Source: Aldehydirespirator sp965203635
GTDB lineage: Bacteria; Actinomycetota; Acidimicrobiia; Acidimicrobiales; Aldehydirespiratoraceae
DNA length: 64,000 nucleotides
NCBI GenBank assembly: GCA_965203635.1
Contig: OZ241903.1
Span: 1,674,001-1,738,000, forward strand
Direction of reading: 5' to 3'
Shown here piece after piece: positions 25,499-33,850 of the stretch. Both the position numbers and the translations under genes were made by a program. Under the pieces are notes generated by a model. The model did no database searches. It was not told where the DNA came from and saw nothing but the letters and a program-made list of their open reading frames with translations. The stretch's first letter is position 1, and each line of letters begins with the position of its first letter.

Positions 25499-27214
25499 TC
25501 AGTCCGCGCCATCCGGTTCGACGAAGGCGTCGAAGTCGAAGGCGCAGTCGTGTCGGTACTGCACATGCAGGTACTTGAACTGGGCGTCCCTCTGGCCCGC
25601 GGCCACCTGGGCACGCCGGTACTCCGCGCCCGTGCCGGGTCGCAGACCCCGCAGGACCATTGGCCCGAGCCGGCCGCTGGCCCTCTTGGCGCCGTACTCG
25701 ATGTTCATCGCGCTCAGCCGGGAGTCGGCCTCGGCTGCGACCGCGCGGTGACTGTCCGCCCCCCGAGCGGGCGAACGCGCCTGCCAGTCCGATTGGTTGC
25801 TCGGCGCCGGCACGACCTCGGCGTAGAGCGTGTAGCAGGCTGCGTCCACATCGGCCAGCACGATGAAGAATTCGGCCGTGAGGCCGTGCTCGCGCAGCGC
25901 TTCCGGAACGGCGTCGAGCACTTGGGCCTCGTGCAGCTTCTCGCCGGTGATGCTGGTGATCCCGCTGCCCTTCTGCACGAACACCAGCGAGGGGGTTGCG
26001 CCCACCCAACCGGTGACCCTGACGATGTCGCTCATGTCGTAGCGGTAGAGCCCGTCGGGCGTGGTCACCACCACGTAGTAGTCGCGTCCCGTCTCCAGTT
26101 CGCTCATGGAGAGCATCTCCGCCGCGCCGGCCTCCCATGCGTCCCGTTCGGCGAACTCGAAGAAGGTGTCGTTCAGCGCCGGCAGGCAGGTGTTGGACGC
26201 GGGGTCGATGTTGATCGTTCCCTGCATCTCGCTGGCCACGTAACCGGCCTCCATCACCAGGCACGATTCCGGCAGCGAGGATCGGACGTTGGCGACGGCC
26301 ACGCCGCAGCTGCCTCCCGTCCACGTCACTACGCCTTGGAGCCGGGGCCAGATGTCGCGGTAGGTGAGCCGGCCGTGGGCGTCCAGCTGCTTCTGAAGCT
26401 GCGCGGCGCGGCCGCGGCGGGGCTCGAGGCCGGGATCCTCGGCGGGGTCGAGCAGAGCGGCCAGATGGTCGGGCAGCCGGCCGTCGGCCACTGCGGGCAG
26501 GACCGTGTCGGCGTGTTCGTGCACTACGGTCAGCAGCCGCATGAGCGTGGAGGGGTTGGCGGTCCCGATCGAGGTCACCTCGGGGTCGGCCAGCCCCAGG
26601 ACGGCCATGATGATGTAGCGGGACTCGTAGTCCTCGACCGTGTTGACAGATGACGGCAGCGTGTAGCGCCGCCTCAGCAGGCGGGGCTGGTTCTCCCGCA
26701 GCAGCCCGGTGGCCGATCCGTACGGCGTGCCCCCGGCCATGTGGCCCTCGACCCCGGCCCCGCCCACCATGAACACCTTGCCCGACAGGATCGGCGCGCT
26801 CTTGGACCACACATGGGTGGCCAGGCGCTGGTGGGTCTTGAGCCGCTTGAGGCCGGCCGCGGTGAGCGGGATGTTCTTGGGGTCGCCGAGGGTGCCGCTG
26901 GTGCGGTTGTAGTACACGGGTTGCTCGTCGGTGAGGAGCTTCTCTCCGGTGAGCTCCTGGCGCTCGACATGTTGGCGGAGATCCTCATAGGTCTGCACCG
27001 GCACGGCCCGGCGGTAGTCGGCGACGGTGCGTATCGTCCCGAAGGAGTGGTCCGCGCCGAAGGAGGTGCGAGCATTGGCGGCCAGGATTCGTTCCAGCAG
27101 TGCCCACTGGGGCTTCTCCGGGGCCTGTGCCGAGGCCAGGAAACGCCGCAGGCGGGGCTCCTGGCCGACAATCAGCGCAGCTCTGAGGGCGACATAGCCG
27201 GCATCCACCGGCAT
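25499..27214 (-). CDS. GH3-family acyl-adenylating/amide synthetase-like protein
   Basis: The 571-residue protein matches the GH3 (auxin-responsive promoter) family of acyl-acid amido synthetases. It has an ATP-binding loop TSGTLGDPKNIPL near residue 103, a YVASEMQGTINI segment, and LYRYDMSDIVRVTG. Plant members adenylate a carboxylate and join it to an amino acid; bacterial members are common but poorly characterised. ATG 27214 overlaps the hydroxylase stop (TGATG). A longer upstream frame is an artefact of the neighbouring gene. With a membrane hydroxylase before it and an epimerase-type enzyme after it, activation and amide coupling of a hydroxylated acid is a fair inference. Confidence 0.85.
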   Translation of the reverse strand: MPVDAGYVALRAALIVGQEPRLRRFLASAQAPEKPQWALLERILAANARTSFGADHSFGTIRTVADYRRAVPVQTYEDLRQHVERQELTGEKLLTDEQPVYYNRTSGTLGDPKNIPLTAAGLKRLKTHQRLATHVWSKSAPILSGKVFMVGGAGVEGHMAGGTPYGSATGLLRENQPRLLRRRYTLPSSVNTVEDYESRYIIMAVLGLADPEVTSIGTANPSTLMRLLTVVHEHADTVLPAVADGRLPDHLAALLDPAEDPGLEPRRGRAAQLQKQLDAHGRLTYRDIWPRLQGVVTWTGGSCGVAVANVRSSLPESCLVMEAGYVASEMQGTINIDPASNTCLPALNDTFFEFAERDAWEAGAAEMLSMSELETGRDYYVVVTTPDGLYRYDMSDIVRVTGWVGATPSLVFVQKGSGITSITGEKLHEAQVLDAVPEALREHGLTAEFFIVLADVDAACYTLYAEVVPAPSNQSDWQARSPARGADSHRAVAAEADSRLSAMNIEYGAKRASGRLGPMVLRGLRPGTGAEYRRAQVAAGQRDAQFKYLHVQYRHDCAFDFDAFVEPDGAD

Positions 27215-28122
27215 CAGCGCTGGACCTTGTCCAACTTGGGAACGAAGGGTGTCCGCATCTGCGTCCAGAACCCGGTCGGATAGTGGCGGTTGATGAGTCC
27301 CAGATCGCCCACCTCCCGCTCGGGGGGCAGGAACCGCGTCCCGAACAGCACATCCCACACGATGAGGTTGTTCCCGTAGTTGCTGTTGGATTCCGCGATC
27401 ACCTCCGAGTGGTGCCAGCGGTGCAGCTCGGGGCCGCTGATGACGTAGTTGAGCGGCCCCAGCCGCACATCGCAGTTCGAGTGCTGGAAGAACCCGTTCA
27501 CTGCATAGAACACGAAGTACGAGGCCAGCACCTCCCTCCCCACCCCCATCACGGCGAAGGGCAGGGTGTCGAGCGCGAGCTGCACCGCCTTCTCGAAGGG
27601 GTGGAAGCGGCCGACGTTGAGCCAGTACAGGCGGTGTGGCGAATGATGGACGGCGTGGTAGCTCCACATGAACTGGTAGCGGTGGAAGGCCCGGTGCAGC
27701 CAGTACCGACCGAAGTCGGCGGCCAGCAGCATCATCGCCGCCTGCAGCACGACCGGGAGGCGGTGCGGCCAGATGGTGTCGACGGTCAGCCCGGCGGACC
27801 GGAGCCAGTCGGCGAGCCAGATGGTGACCGTGATCGACACCAGGTACGGCAGTGCCATCTGCACCGCCACCATGAACGCCAGGTCGGCGCCGACCTCGTT
27901 TCGATGGGGCCTCCACCACTGCCGGTAGGGGAGCGCGAGCTCGTGCCAGGTCACCAGGGCTGCGGCGACCACAGCCGCCGAGTAGGCGGCGGGCGTAACG
28001 TGCAAGCCCGCCGCGGTCAGCAGGCCGAACACCGCCAAGGTGATCAGCACGACCGCCGGATATGAGATCGCGACGACTAGTTTCGCTGCCCTAGTCCTCT
28101 CGGACCCAGCCCTTTCGGACAC
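27214..28122 (-). CDS. Sterol desaturase/fatty acid hydroxylase-family membrane di-iron enzyme
   Basis: The 302-residue membrane protein has four or five hydrophobic segments and the histidine clusters of the family: HRAFH (HxxxH), HAVHH (HxxHH) and ELHRWHHS. These bind a di-iron centre for O2-dependent hydroxylation or desaturation of a lipid. The stop overlaps the GH3-type gene start. It appears to head the minus-strand operon; no convincing promoter was identified in the short gap before it. Confidence 0.88.
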   Translation of the reverse strand: MSERAGSERTRAAKLVVAISYPAVVLITLAVFGLLTAAGLHVTPAAYSAAVVAAALVTWHELALPYRQWWRPHRNEVGADLAFMVAVQMALPYLVSITVTIWLADWLRSAGLTVDTIWPHRLPVVLQAAMMLLAADFGRYWLHRAFHRYQFMWSYHAVHHSPHRLYWLNVGRFHPFEKAVQLALDTLPFAVMGVGREVLASYFVFYAVNGFFQHSNCDVRLGPLNYVISGPELHRWHHSEVIAESNSNYGNNLIVWDVLFGTRFLPPEREVGDLGLINRHYPTGFWTQMRTPFVPKLDKVQR

Positions 28123-28144
28123 AGTCGCATTCTGGCACGGTTGA

Positions 28145-28288
28145 TCAGAGGTCGTCCGGGGGAACGATCACCTCGCAGAGAGGGCCGGTGGCCCGGCTGA
28201 GCCGGCGGTCGAGGGTGACCAGCGGCCAGTCGAGCGCCTCGGCCAGGGCCACATAACAGGCAGCGTTCTGCAAGCAGATATCTCGCAT
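28145..28288 (-). pseudogene. VapC-type PIN toxin remnant (C-terminal fragment)
   Basis: The only recognisable stretch is about 45 residues, ACYVALAEALDWPLVTLDRRLSR flanked by RDICLQN and GPLCEVIVPPD, which matches the last third of VapC PIN-domain RNases. The N-terminal catalytic acids are absent because the modC coding sequence begins immediately upstream. An ATG at 28288 could give a 47-residue peptide, but it would lack the active site. No VapB partner is seen. Confidence 0.7.
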
Positions 28289-28292
28289 GTGT

Positions 28293-29336
28293 TCAAGTGA
28301 CAACGGTGACTTCGGTGGCCTTGAGCGAGGCCCAGATCGTGAGGCCCGGCCGCAGGTCGAGCTCATCGGCGGAATGCTTGGTGATGTCGGCCCTCACTGC
28401 GATCGGCCCGCCCAGGTGCACCCGGGCCCGCTCCCCGTCTATGTCGACCCTGCGCAGCTCGGCCTGCCAGGCGTTGCGGGCGCTGCCCGCGGGCCGGTCG
28501 CGGTGCAGGGTGACCGCATGGGCGGGGAAGATGACGTAGACGGGTCCGGCTGCCTCCTCGGCCACGGCGAGCACCAGGCCGCCGTCGGTGGTCACCGACG
28601 TGCCGTGCGCCCGGCCCGGGACCACGTTGGCGCCCAGGAAGGTGGCTGCCCACTCGCAGCCCGGTGAGGCCGTCACCGCGACCGCCGAGCCCCGGCTGAC
28701 AACGGCCCCGGCGTCGAGGACCACCACCCTGTGGGCCAGCGTGGCCACGTCCACCGGGTCGTGGGTGATGAGGATCACATGACGGGCCGGCGAGTCGCCG
28801 AGCAGCGAGCGCAGCCGGGCGCGGCCCGAGGAGTCCACCGAGGCCAGCGGCTCGTCCACGATCAGCACCTCGGGCTCGGGCGCCAGGGCCCGGGCGATGG
28901 CCACTCGCTGGCGCTGCCCGCCCGACAGCGCAGCCGGTCGCCTCGGCCACGCGGCGGGGTCCACGCCGACCCGCTCCAGCAGGGCCCCAGCCTGCCGGCG
29001 GGCGCCGGCCCGGTCCGCTCCCGCCCGGCGCAGCCCGAACGCCACGTTGTCGATCACCCTGAGATGTCCGAAGAGCCGAAGGTCCTGGAACACCATGGCC
29101 ACCCGGCGCCGGTGAGCGGGAACGAACACCCCGGCCGCCGGATCGTCGGCCACGGAGCCGGCGATCACCAGGCGACCATCGGCCAAGCGGTCGAGCCCGG
29201 CCACGGCCCGGCCCAGCGTCGTCTTGCCTGTGCCGTTGGCCCCGATCACCGCGGTGACCCCCTCATCGATCTCCAGGCTGTCCACTCGCAGCACCCAGCC
29301 CGGGCGGGCCACCCGGCCGTCGAACGAGACCGTCAT
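28293..29336 (-). CDS. modC: Molybdate ABC transporter ATP-binding protein
   Basis: The 347-residue ABC ATPase has Walker A GANGTGKTT, signature LSGGQRQRVA, Walker B VLIVDEPLA and the H-loop LITHD. A C-terminal Mop/TOBE-like oxyanion domain occupies about residues 230-345. This is the ModC layout, powering molybdate (or tungstate) import. The start at 29336 was chosen because everything upstream in frame is encoded by two palindromic repeats rather than protein-like sequence. It is the third gene of modA-modB-modC, but about 160 bases holding two large palindromes separate it from modB. Confidence 0.88.
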   Translation of the reverse strand: MTVSFDGRVARPGWVLRVDSLEIDEGVTAVIGANGTGKTTLGRAVAGLDRLADGRLVIAGSVADDPAAGVFVPAHRRRVAMVFQDLRLFGHLRVIDNVAFGLRRAGADRAGARRQAGALLERVGVDPAAWPRRPAALSGGQRQRVAIARALAPEPEVLIVDEPLASVDSSGRARLRSLLGDSPARHVILITHDPVDVATLAHRVVVLDAGAVVSRGSAVAVTASPGCEWAATFLGANVVPGRAHGTSVTTDGGLVLAVAEEAAGPVYVIFPAHAVTLHRDRPAGSARNAWQAELRRVDIDGERARVHLGGPIAVRADITKHSADELDLRPGLTIWASLKATEVTVVT

Positions 29337-29352
29337 CGGCAGATCACCGCCG

Positions 29353-29472
29353 CGAATTGGCAGCAGAATGCACGCATGCCGTGCAAAACGCTGCCAATTC
29401 GGCTGGGGGCGTGACCAGGTCAGCGAATTGGCAGCAGAATGCACGTATATCGTGCAAAACGCTGCCAATTCG
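29353..29472. repeat. Two tandem nested palindromes between modB and modC
   Basis: Copy 1 is 29353-29401 and copy 2 is 29424-29472, separated by 22 bases. Each has outer arms CGAATTGGCAGC and GCTGCCAATTCG (12 bp, perfect) and an inner stem of about 4-5 bp (GCAC with GTGC) around a roughly 5-base loop, with AGAAT and AAAAC between outer and inner stems. The copies differ in the inner loop (CATGC versus TATAT). Confidence 0.88.
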
Positions 29473-29498
29473 GCCAGGCACGGAAGGCGGGGCGACGG

Positions 29499-30371
29499 TC
29501 ATCGCGGCATCCACCGGTCGCGCAGGGTCACCAGCACGGCCAGAGCCACCGCCATCAAGACCAGGCTGATGGCCACCGCCGCCTCCGGATTGCGCTCCAG
29601 GGCCAGGTAGGTCTCCAGCGGCAGGGTGCGGGTGCGGCCGGGGAAGCTGCCCGCGAATGTGAGCGTCGCCCCGAACTCGCCCAGAGCCCTCGCCCACGCC
29701 AGGGCGGTGCCGGCCGCCAGCGCGGGACGGATCGTGGGCAGCGTGACATGGGCCAGGGTGGCCCAGGCTCCCGCGCCGAGGGTGGCCGCGGCCTCGTCGA
29801 GCTCGTCGCCGGCTTGGCGCAGGGCCGCCTCGACGGTCACCACGAAGAAGGGGAGGGCCACGAAAGCGGCCGCCACCACGGACCCGGCTGTCGTGAACGG
29901 CAGGCTCACCCCGAACCATGAGTCGAGCCACTGGCCCACCAGGCCCCGGCGGCCCAGCGCGAACAGCAGGGCGGTGCCGGCCACCACCGGCGGCAGCACC
30001 ATGGGCAGCATCACCACGGCCCTGACGATCCGGGCGAACCGCAGTCGCCGGCGGGCCAGCACGAAGGCCAGGGGCAGGCCCAGCACTATGCAGGCTGCGG
30101 TGGCGGCCAGGCTGACGATCAACGAGACACGAAGGGCCTCCAGCACCTCGGACTCGCCCAGGATCGACGGAAGCGACGACCACGGAGCCCGCTGCAGCAG
30201 CCCCACGATGGGCAGCAGCAGCAGGCCGAGAGCCACGAATCCCACCCAGGCCAGCGGAGCGGGCAGCGCGCTGGCGGGGCGTGCCGAACTAGGCGCGGCG
30301 GTGACGGCCACAGGATCAGGTGTCGTCAACCCCCGTGTGCGCTGAGGAGCTTGACGGCGACGGCTGCTCAT
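29499..30371 (-). CDS. modB: Molybdate ABC transporter permease
   Basis: The 290-residue membrane protein has about five to six spans and the ModB EAA-type loop with ALGEFGATLTFAGSFPGRT near residue 230, which contacts the ATPase. ALLFALGRRGLVG and LPPVVAGTAL also match ModB. It forms the membrane channel for molybdate uptake. The ATG overlaps the modA stop by four bases. The N-terminal 40 residues are Arg/Ala/Pro-rich and cytoplasmic, longer than in enterobacterial ModB. Confidence 0.9.
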   Translation of the reverse strand: MSSRRRQAPQRTRGLTTPDPVAVTAAPSSARPASALPAPLAWVGFVALGLLLLPIVGLLQRAPWSSLPSILGESEVLEALRVSLIVSLAATAACIVLGLPLAFVLARRRLRFARIVRAVVMLPMVLPPVVAGTALLFALGRRGLVGQWLDSWFGVSLPFTTAGSVVAAAFVALPFFVVTVEAALRQAGDELDEAAATLGAGAWATLAHVTLPTIRPALAAGTALAWARALGEFGATLTFAGSFPGRTRTLPLETYLALERNPEAAVAISLVLMAVALAVLVTLRDRWMPR

Positions 30372-31243
30372 CGGGATGCTGGCCGGACGTCGGATCCCTT
30401 GAAGCCGTCGTCAAAATGGACGTTTCCGCACGGGAGCACGACAGATAGCGGTACCGGCCATTCGTCGGATCCCTCGAAGCCGTATGCGTAGAGGGCTTGG
30501 GCGCCGACGCTGCCGAGTATGAAGTCGTCGAGCACGGCCTGCACCTCCGGCGGGGGTTCTGCCGACACTGAGGCTATGTAGTAGCCGGTGAGGTGGCAGC
30601 GCAGCTCTGGGGCATCGACTGTGGCAAGTCCCGCGATTCTCGCGTCGGTGGCGTACACCAGCCCGGCATCGAGCTCACCCAAGGACAGCTTGGACGCCAG
30701 GGAGCGCACGTTGGGCTCCAGCGTGTCGGCGGAGGGAGCGATGCCCGCTTCGCCGAGTGCCTGTGCAGCCAGCTCGCCGCAGGGGACCTCGGGCGCGCAC
30801 AGGCCGATCAGCAGGTCTCCGCGGGCCAGGTCGGCGAGCCCGGTGACGTCGCCCGGATTGTCAGCGGGAGTTGCGAGCACGAGGGTGTTGACCGCTATCA
30901 ACACCGGCTCGCCCCGGACCGACCCTTCCGACACGGCCCGGTCCATGGTGGCGGCGTTGGCGGTGATGAGCACATCGGCCTCGGCGCCGGCTGCGAGCTG
31001 GGCGACCAGCGTCGAGCTACCCGCGACCACCGCAGTCACGCTCTCGCGGTCCCCGTAGACGATCTCGATCACGTCGGTTAGCGATGAGGCGGCCATCACG
31101 ACCACTTCGCCGTCGCTGGCGCCGCGGCCAGACTGGCCGCTGCATGCTGCCCCAAGCATCGCCACCACCATCACGGCCGTCGCCGCCGACCACGACACGG
31201 CCCGCGGTGGGCGCCGGTGGCCGTTGGTGCTGCCCGCCGCCAT
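30368..31243 (-). CDS. modA: Molybdate-binding lipoprotein with C-terminal extension
   Basis: The 291-residue protein has a hydrophobic signal ending GAACS (lipid-modified Cys about 34) and ModA ligand-binding segments: AASSLTDV, AGSSTLVAQ and ADVLITANA. It binds molybdate or tungstate outside the membrane. The usual ModA ends near AYGFE; here about 33 more residues follow, including GFEGSDEWP and GFKGSDVRP. The underlying DNA repeats GGATCCCT-GAAGCCGT-like units (about 30390-30405 and 30467-30482), so the tail may come from a short duplication. Confidence 0.88.
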   Translation of the reverse strand: MAAGSTNGHRRPPRAVSWSAATAVMVVAMLGAACSGQSGRGASDGEVVVMAASSLTDVIEIVYGDRESVTAVVAGSSTLVAQLAAGAEADVLITANAATMDRAVSEGSVRGEPVLIAVNTLVLATPADNPGDVTGLADLARGDLLIGLCAPEVPCGELAAQALGEAGIAPSADTLEPNVRSLASKLSLGELDAGLVYATDARIAGLATVDAPELRCHLTGYYIASVSAEPPPEVQAVLDDFILGSVGAQALYAYGFEGSDEWPVPLSVVLPCGNVHFDDGFKGSDVRPASR

Positions 31244-31298
31244 AGACGGCCGAATCTACCCAGGCCGTGATTGGGCACTGTGCCCCTAGGGGCGTGGC

Positions 31299-31353
31299 GA
31301 CGAACATGAAGCGGTTAGCCACCCGTCAGGTGATTAACTCCTTCATGTTCGTC
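31299..31353. repeat. Nested palindrome in a divergent promoter region
   Basis: Outer arms are GACGAACATGAAG (31299-31311) and CTTCATGTTCGTC (31341-31353). An intermediate stem is GTTA with TAAC, and the inner stem is CACC (31320-31323) with GGTG (31329-31332) around CGTCA. It lies between modA (minus) and the MscS gene (plus), which diverge, so it is not a simple terminator. Its interior closely resembles the palindrome at 55205-55253. Confidence 0.85.
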
Positions 31354-31380
31354 AGCGGCCCGCCGCGCGGCCTCTAGGGT

Positions 31381-32496
31381 GTGGCGATGCTCATCTTCGC
31401 TCAGACATCCACCAACACCGGACTGGCCGACGCCTGCGGCGAGTCGAACCGCGGCTTCGTTTGCGAGCGGGTCTACGAGTGGACCGAGAACGGCGGGTTG
31501 GCCACCGCAGCCGACTGGCTGCTCGACCGGCCCATCCGCATCGCGCTCATCCTGCTGGTGGCCTGGTTCGTCGCCCGCATCGCCAAGCGGGCCATCGTGC
31601 GCTTCACCAAGCGGATCGCGGCCACGCCCGGCAGCGCGCGGCTGCAGAAGCTGCGGGAGAAGGGCCCCGGCCGGGCCCTGATCGACGAGGCGGAGCGCTC
31701 CAGGGCCGAGGCCCGGGCCGAGACCTTGGGCCATGTGCTGCGCAGCGTGGTCGTGGCTCTGATTTGGGGCTTCACCGCGCTGATCATCCTGGGCGAGATC
31801 GGCGTGAACCTGGGGCCGCTGATCGCGGGCGCGGGCATCGGCGGCGTGGCCTTGGGCTTCGGCGCCCAGTCGATCGTCAAGGACTTCCTGTCGGGCCTGT
31901 TCATGCTGATCGAGGACCACTACGGGGTGGGCGACTTCGTCGACCTCGGCTACGCCTCCGGCACGGTCGAGGAGGTGTCGCTGCGGTCCACCACCATCCG
32001 GGATCTCAGGGGCACGGTGTGGCACGTTCCCAACGGCGAGATCGCCCGGGTGGGCAACTACTCGCAGCTCTGGTCCAAGGCCGTGGTCGACATCGAGGTG
32101 GCCTACGACACCGACGTCCGTGTCGCCATGGGGATCATGCAGCAGGTGGCCAACGAGCTCTGGGACGATCCGGAGTGGGGCGGCGACGAGCTCTCCGAGG
32201 CGCCGACGGTCTTCGGCATCCAAAGCCTGGGCGCGTCGGGTGTCGGCCTCAGGCTGGCGGTCAAGACGGAGCCGTCGATGCAGTGGTCGGTGGAGCGCGA
32301 GATCCGCCTGCGCCTCAAGGAGGCCTTCGACGCGGCCGGCATCGAGATCCCGTTCCCGCAGCAGACCACCTGGTTGCGCGACGACAGCGACCATGCAGCC
32401 ACCGTCCTGTCCGAGGCTGAGCAGGCCGCCTTCCGGGCGCTCCACGAGGAGCAGCACGCTCCGAGACCGGAAGAGGAGTTCGAAGAGGACCGGTAG
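31381..32496 (+). CDS. MscS-family mechanosensitive channel
   Basis: The 371-residue protein has an N-terminal extracytoplasmic segment, about three hydrophobic helices, and the MscS pore signature GIGGVALGFGAQSIVKDF, followed by LIEDHYGVGDFVDL of the beta domain. The C-terminal cytoplasmic cage runs to about 330 and ends in a Glu-rich tail (RPEEEFEED). It opens on membrane tension to release osmolytes. Start GTG 31381 or ATG 31387. The stop codon TAG forms the first bases of dispersed repeat copy C. Confidence 0.9.
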   Translation: MAMLIFAQTSTNTGLADACGESNRGFVCERVYEWTENGGLATAADWLLDRPIRIALILLVAWFVARIAKRAIVRFTKRIAATPGSARLQKLREKGPGRALIDEAERSRAEARAETLGHVLRSVVVALIWGFTALIILGEIGVNLGPLIAGAGIGGVALGFGAQSIVKDFLSGLFMLIEDHYGVGDFVDLGYASGTVEEVSLRSTTIRDLRGTVWHVPNGEIARVGNYSQLWSKAVVDIEVAYDTDVRVAMGIMQQVANELWDDPEWGGDELSEAPTVFGIQSLGASGVGLRLAVKTEPSMQWSVEREIRLRLKEAFDAAGIEIPFPQQTTWLRDDSDHAATVLSEAEQAAFRALHEEQHAPRPEEEFEEDR

Positions 32497-32582
32497 AGGC
32501 CGAGCGAACAGGCGAGCGAGTCTGCCCATACGGGTGAGGCCGTGGCCCGAGCGGCCCGTGAGCGGAGCGAACAAGAGCGGGA
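32495..32582 (+). repeat. Dispersed repeat, copy C, starting at the MscS stop codon
   Basis: AGAGGCCGAGCGAACAGG starts within the TAG stop. ACGGGTGAGGCCGTGGCCCG, AGCGGCCCGTGAGCGGAGCG and AACAAGAGCGGGA follow. A partial second start block (AGGCCGAGCGGATC) occurs at about 32586. Confidence 0.82.
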
Positions 32583-32621
32583 TACAGGCCGAGCGGATCC
32601 GGTCGGGTTTCTGGGGGCCTC

Positions 32622-32659
32622 TTGACAAAAGAAGTTTGTAAGGTAATGTTACTAACAAT
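32622..32659 (+). promoter_or_regulatory. Promoter and candidate operator of the amino-sugar operon
   Basis: TTGACA (32622-32627) and TAATGT (32644-32649) are 16 bases apart, and the ROK regulator ATG is at 32660, so the leader is only a few bases. An imperfect palindrome, TTGTAAGGTAA with TTACTAACAA (about 32636-32658), covers the -10 and the transcription start and suits autoregulation by the ROK protein. Confidence 0.65.
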
Positions 32660-33850
32660 ATGGGAGAGGGCTCTGGCTCGGGCGTCCTGAGGCTGCTCAA
32701 CGGGCAGCGGATAGTCGACGCGCTGTTCTCGGCTCACCCGACCCGGATGTCGCGGGCCGGCATCGCCCGTGCCACCGGCCTGTCCAAGCCGACCGTGTCG
32801 GCGCTCATCGCCGATATGGAATCGGCGGGCCTGGTTCGGATCTCCGACGAGAGCCCCAGTTCGGGGTCGATCGGCCGCCCGGCCGCCCTGTACGAACTGG
32901 TCCCCACGGTCCGCCACTCGGTAGTGGCCGACATCGGCGCGACGAAGATCCTCGTGGGCGTTGCCGACCTGTTCGGCAACCTGGTCGCCGAACAGGAACT
33001 CACCACCGGCCCCGATGCCCGCGCCGCATTGGAGAGTGTCACCACAGCCGCGTCGGAGATGCTGCGCGGCATCGACGGCGGATGCCACGCGATGTGCGTC
33101 GGTGTTCCCGGGATCTACCGGCCCGACCGCGATCGCGTCGAGCAGGCCCTCAACCTCCCCGGCTTCGACAGTCTGGCCCTGGGCGCCTACCTTTCCGAGA
33201 GGTTCGACGCCCGCGTCCATGTCGAGAACGACGTCAACCTGGCCGCCCTCGGCGAGTTGACCCGGATGGGCGAGGAGCAGGCCGACGGGGACTTCGCGGC
33301 CATTTCTGTGGGCACGGGCATCGGCCTGGGAATGGTGGTCGGCGGTGACCTCTACCGGGGCGGCACCGGATCGGCGGGCGAGCTGGGCTCGCTGTTGCTG
33401 TCGCCGCCCGAGCCGGGCGAGGTGCCTGTGACCCTCGAGGATGTGGCCTCCGCGCCGTCCATCCGGAAGCGGTTCGGTCGGGCCATCGAGGACGGCCACG
33501 GCTCGGGACTCGATGCGAGCGCCGACGTTCCCGACATATTCGCGGCCGCGGCCGCCGGTGACGCCGCCGCGTCGGCAGTGCTGGACGAGGTGGCGGCGGC
33601 CATGGCTCTGGCCGTGTCGCACCTGTGCCTGATCGCCGACCCGACCCGGGTCGTGTTCGGCGGTGGGGTCGGAGCCAACCCCGTGTTCGTGGACGCCGTC
33701 CGGGTCCACCTGTCCCGTCTTGTGGCCGCACCGCCGGAGCTCGCAGCGTCGACATTGGGCCGGCAGGCGGCTCTGGTGGGCGCGGTGTCCATGTCGTTGC
33801 GCTTCATTCACGAGTCCCTGGTGCCCGAGATCCTGGGGGACCAGCAGTGA
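32660..33850 (+). CDS. ROK-family transcriptional regulator
   Basis: The 396-residue protein has an N-terminal winged helix-turn-helix (about 10-70; SRAGIARATGLSKPTVSALI) joined to a ROK sugar-kinase-like domain with DIGATKILVGV and GTGIGLGMVVGG. Such proteins repress sugar operons until the sugar or its phosphate binds. The zinc motif of ROK proteins (CxCGxxGCxE) is absent; the corresponding region reads PGEVPVTLEDVASAP. It heads an eight-gene operon and probably binds the palindrome over its own promoter. The stop overlaps the next GTG (GTGA). Confidence 0.88.
   Translation: MGEGSGSGVLRLLNGQRIVDALFSAHPTRMSRAGIARATGLSKPTVSALIADMESAGLVRISDESPSSGSIGRPAALYELVPTVRHSVVADIGATKILVGVADLFGNLVAEQELTTGPDARAALESVTTAASEMLRGIDGGCHAMCVGVPGIYRPDRDRVEQALNLPGFDSLALGAYLSERFDARVHVENDVNLAALGELTRMGEEQADGDFAAISVGTGIGLGMVVGGDLYRGGTGSAGELGSLLLSPPEPGEVPVTLEDVASAPSIRKRFGRAIEDGHGSGLDASADVPDIFAAAAAGDAAASAVLDEVAAAMALAVSHLCLIADPTRVVFGGGVGANPVFVDAVRVHLSRLVAAPPELAASTLGRQAALVGAVSMSLRFIHESLVPEILGDQQ

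Noticed and set aside
25499..27919. An 806-residue reading of the GH3-type gene
   Set aside because: The extra 235 N-terminal residues lie in another frame of the hydroxylase gene and are not protein-like. The family N-terminus begins at 27214.
29337..29468. N-terminal extension of ModC
   Set aside because: The extra residues are encoded by the two palindromic elements, and the ABC fold begins at 29336.
29353..29472. Possible CRISPR array
   Set aside because: There are only two units, each a large self-complementary palindrome with a 22-base gap, and no cas genes are near.
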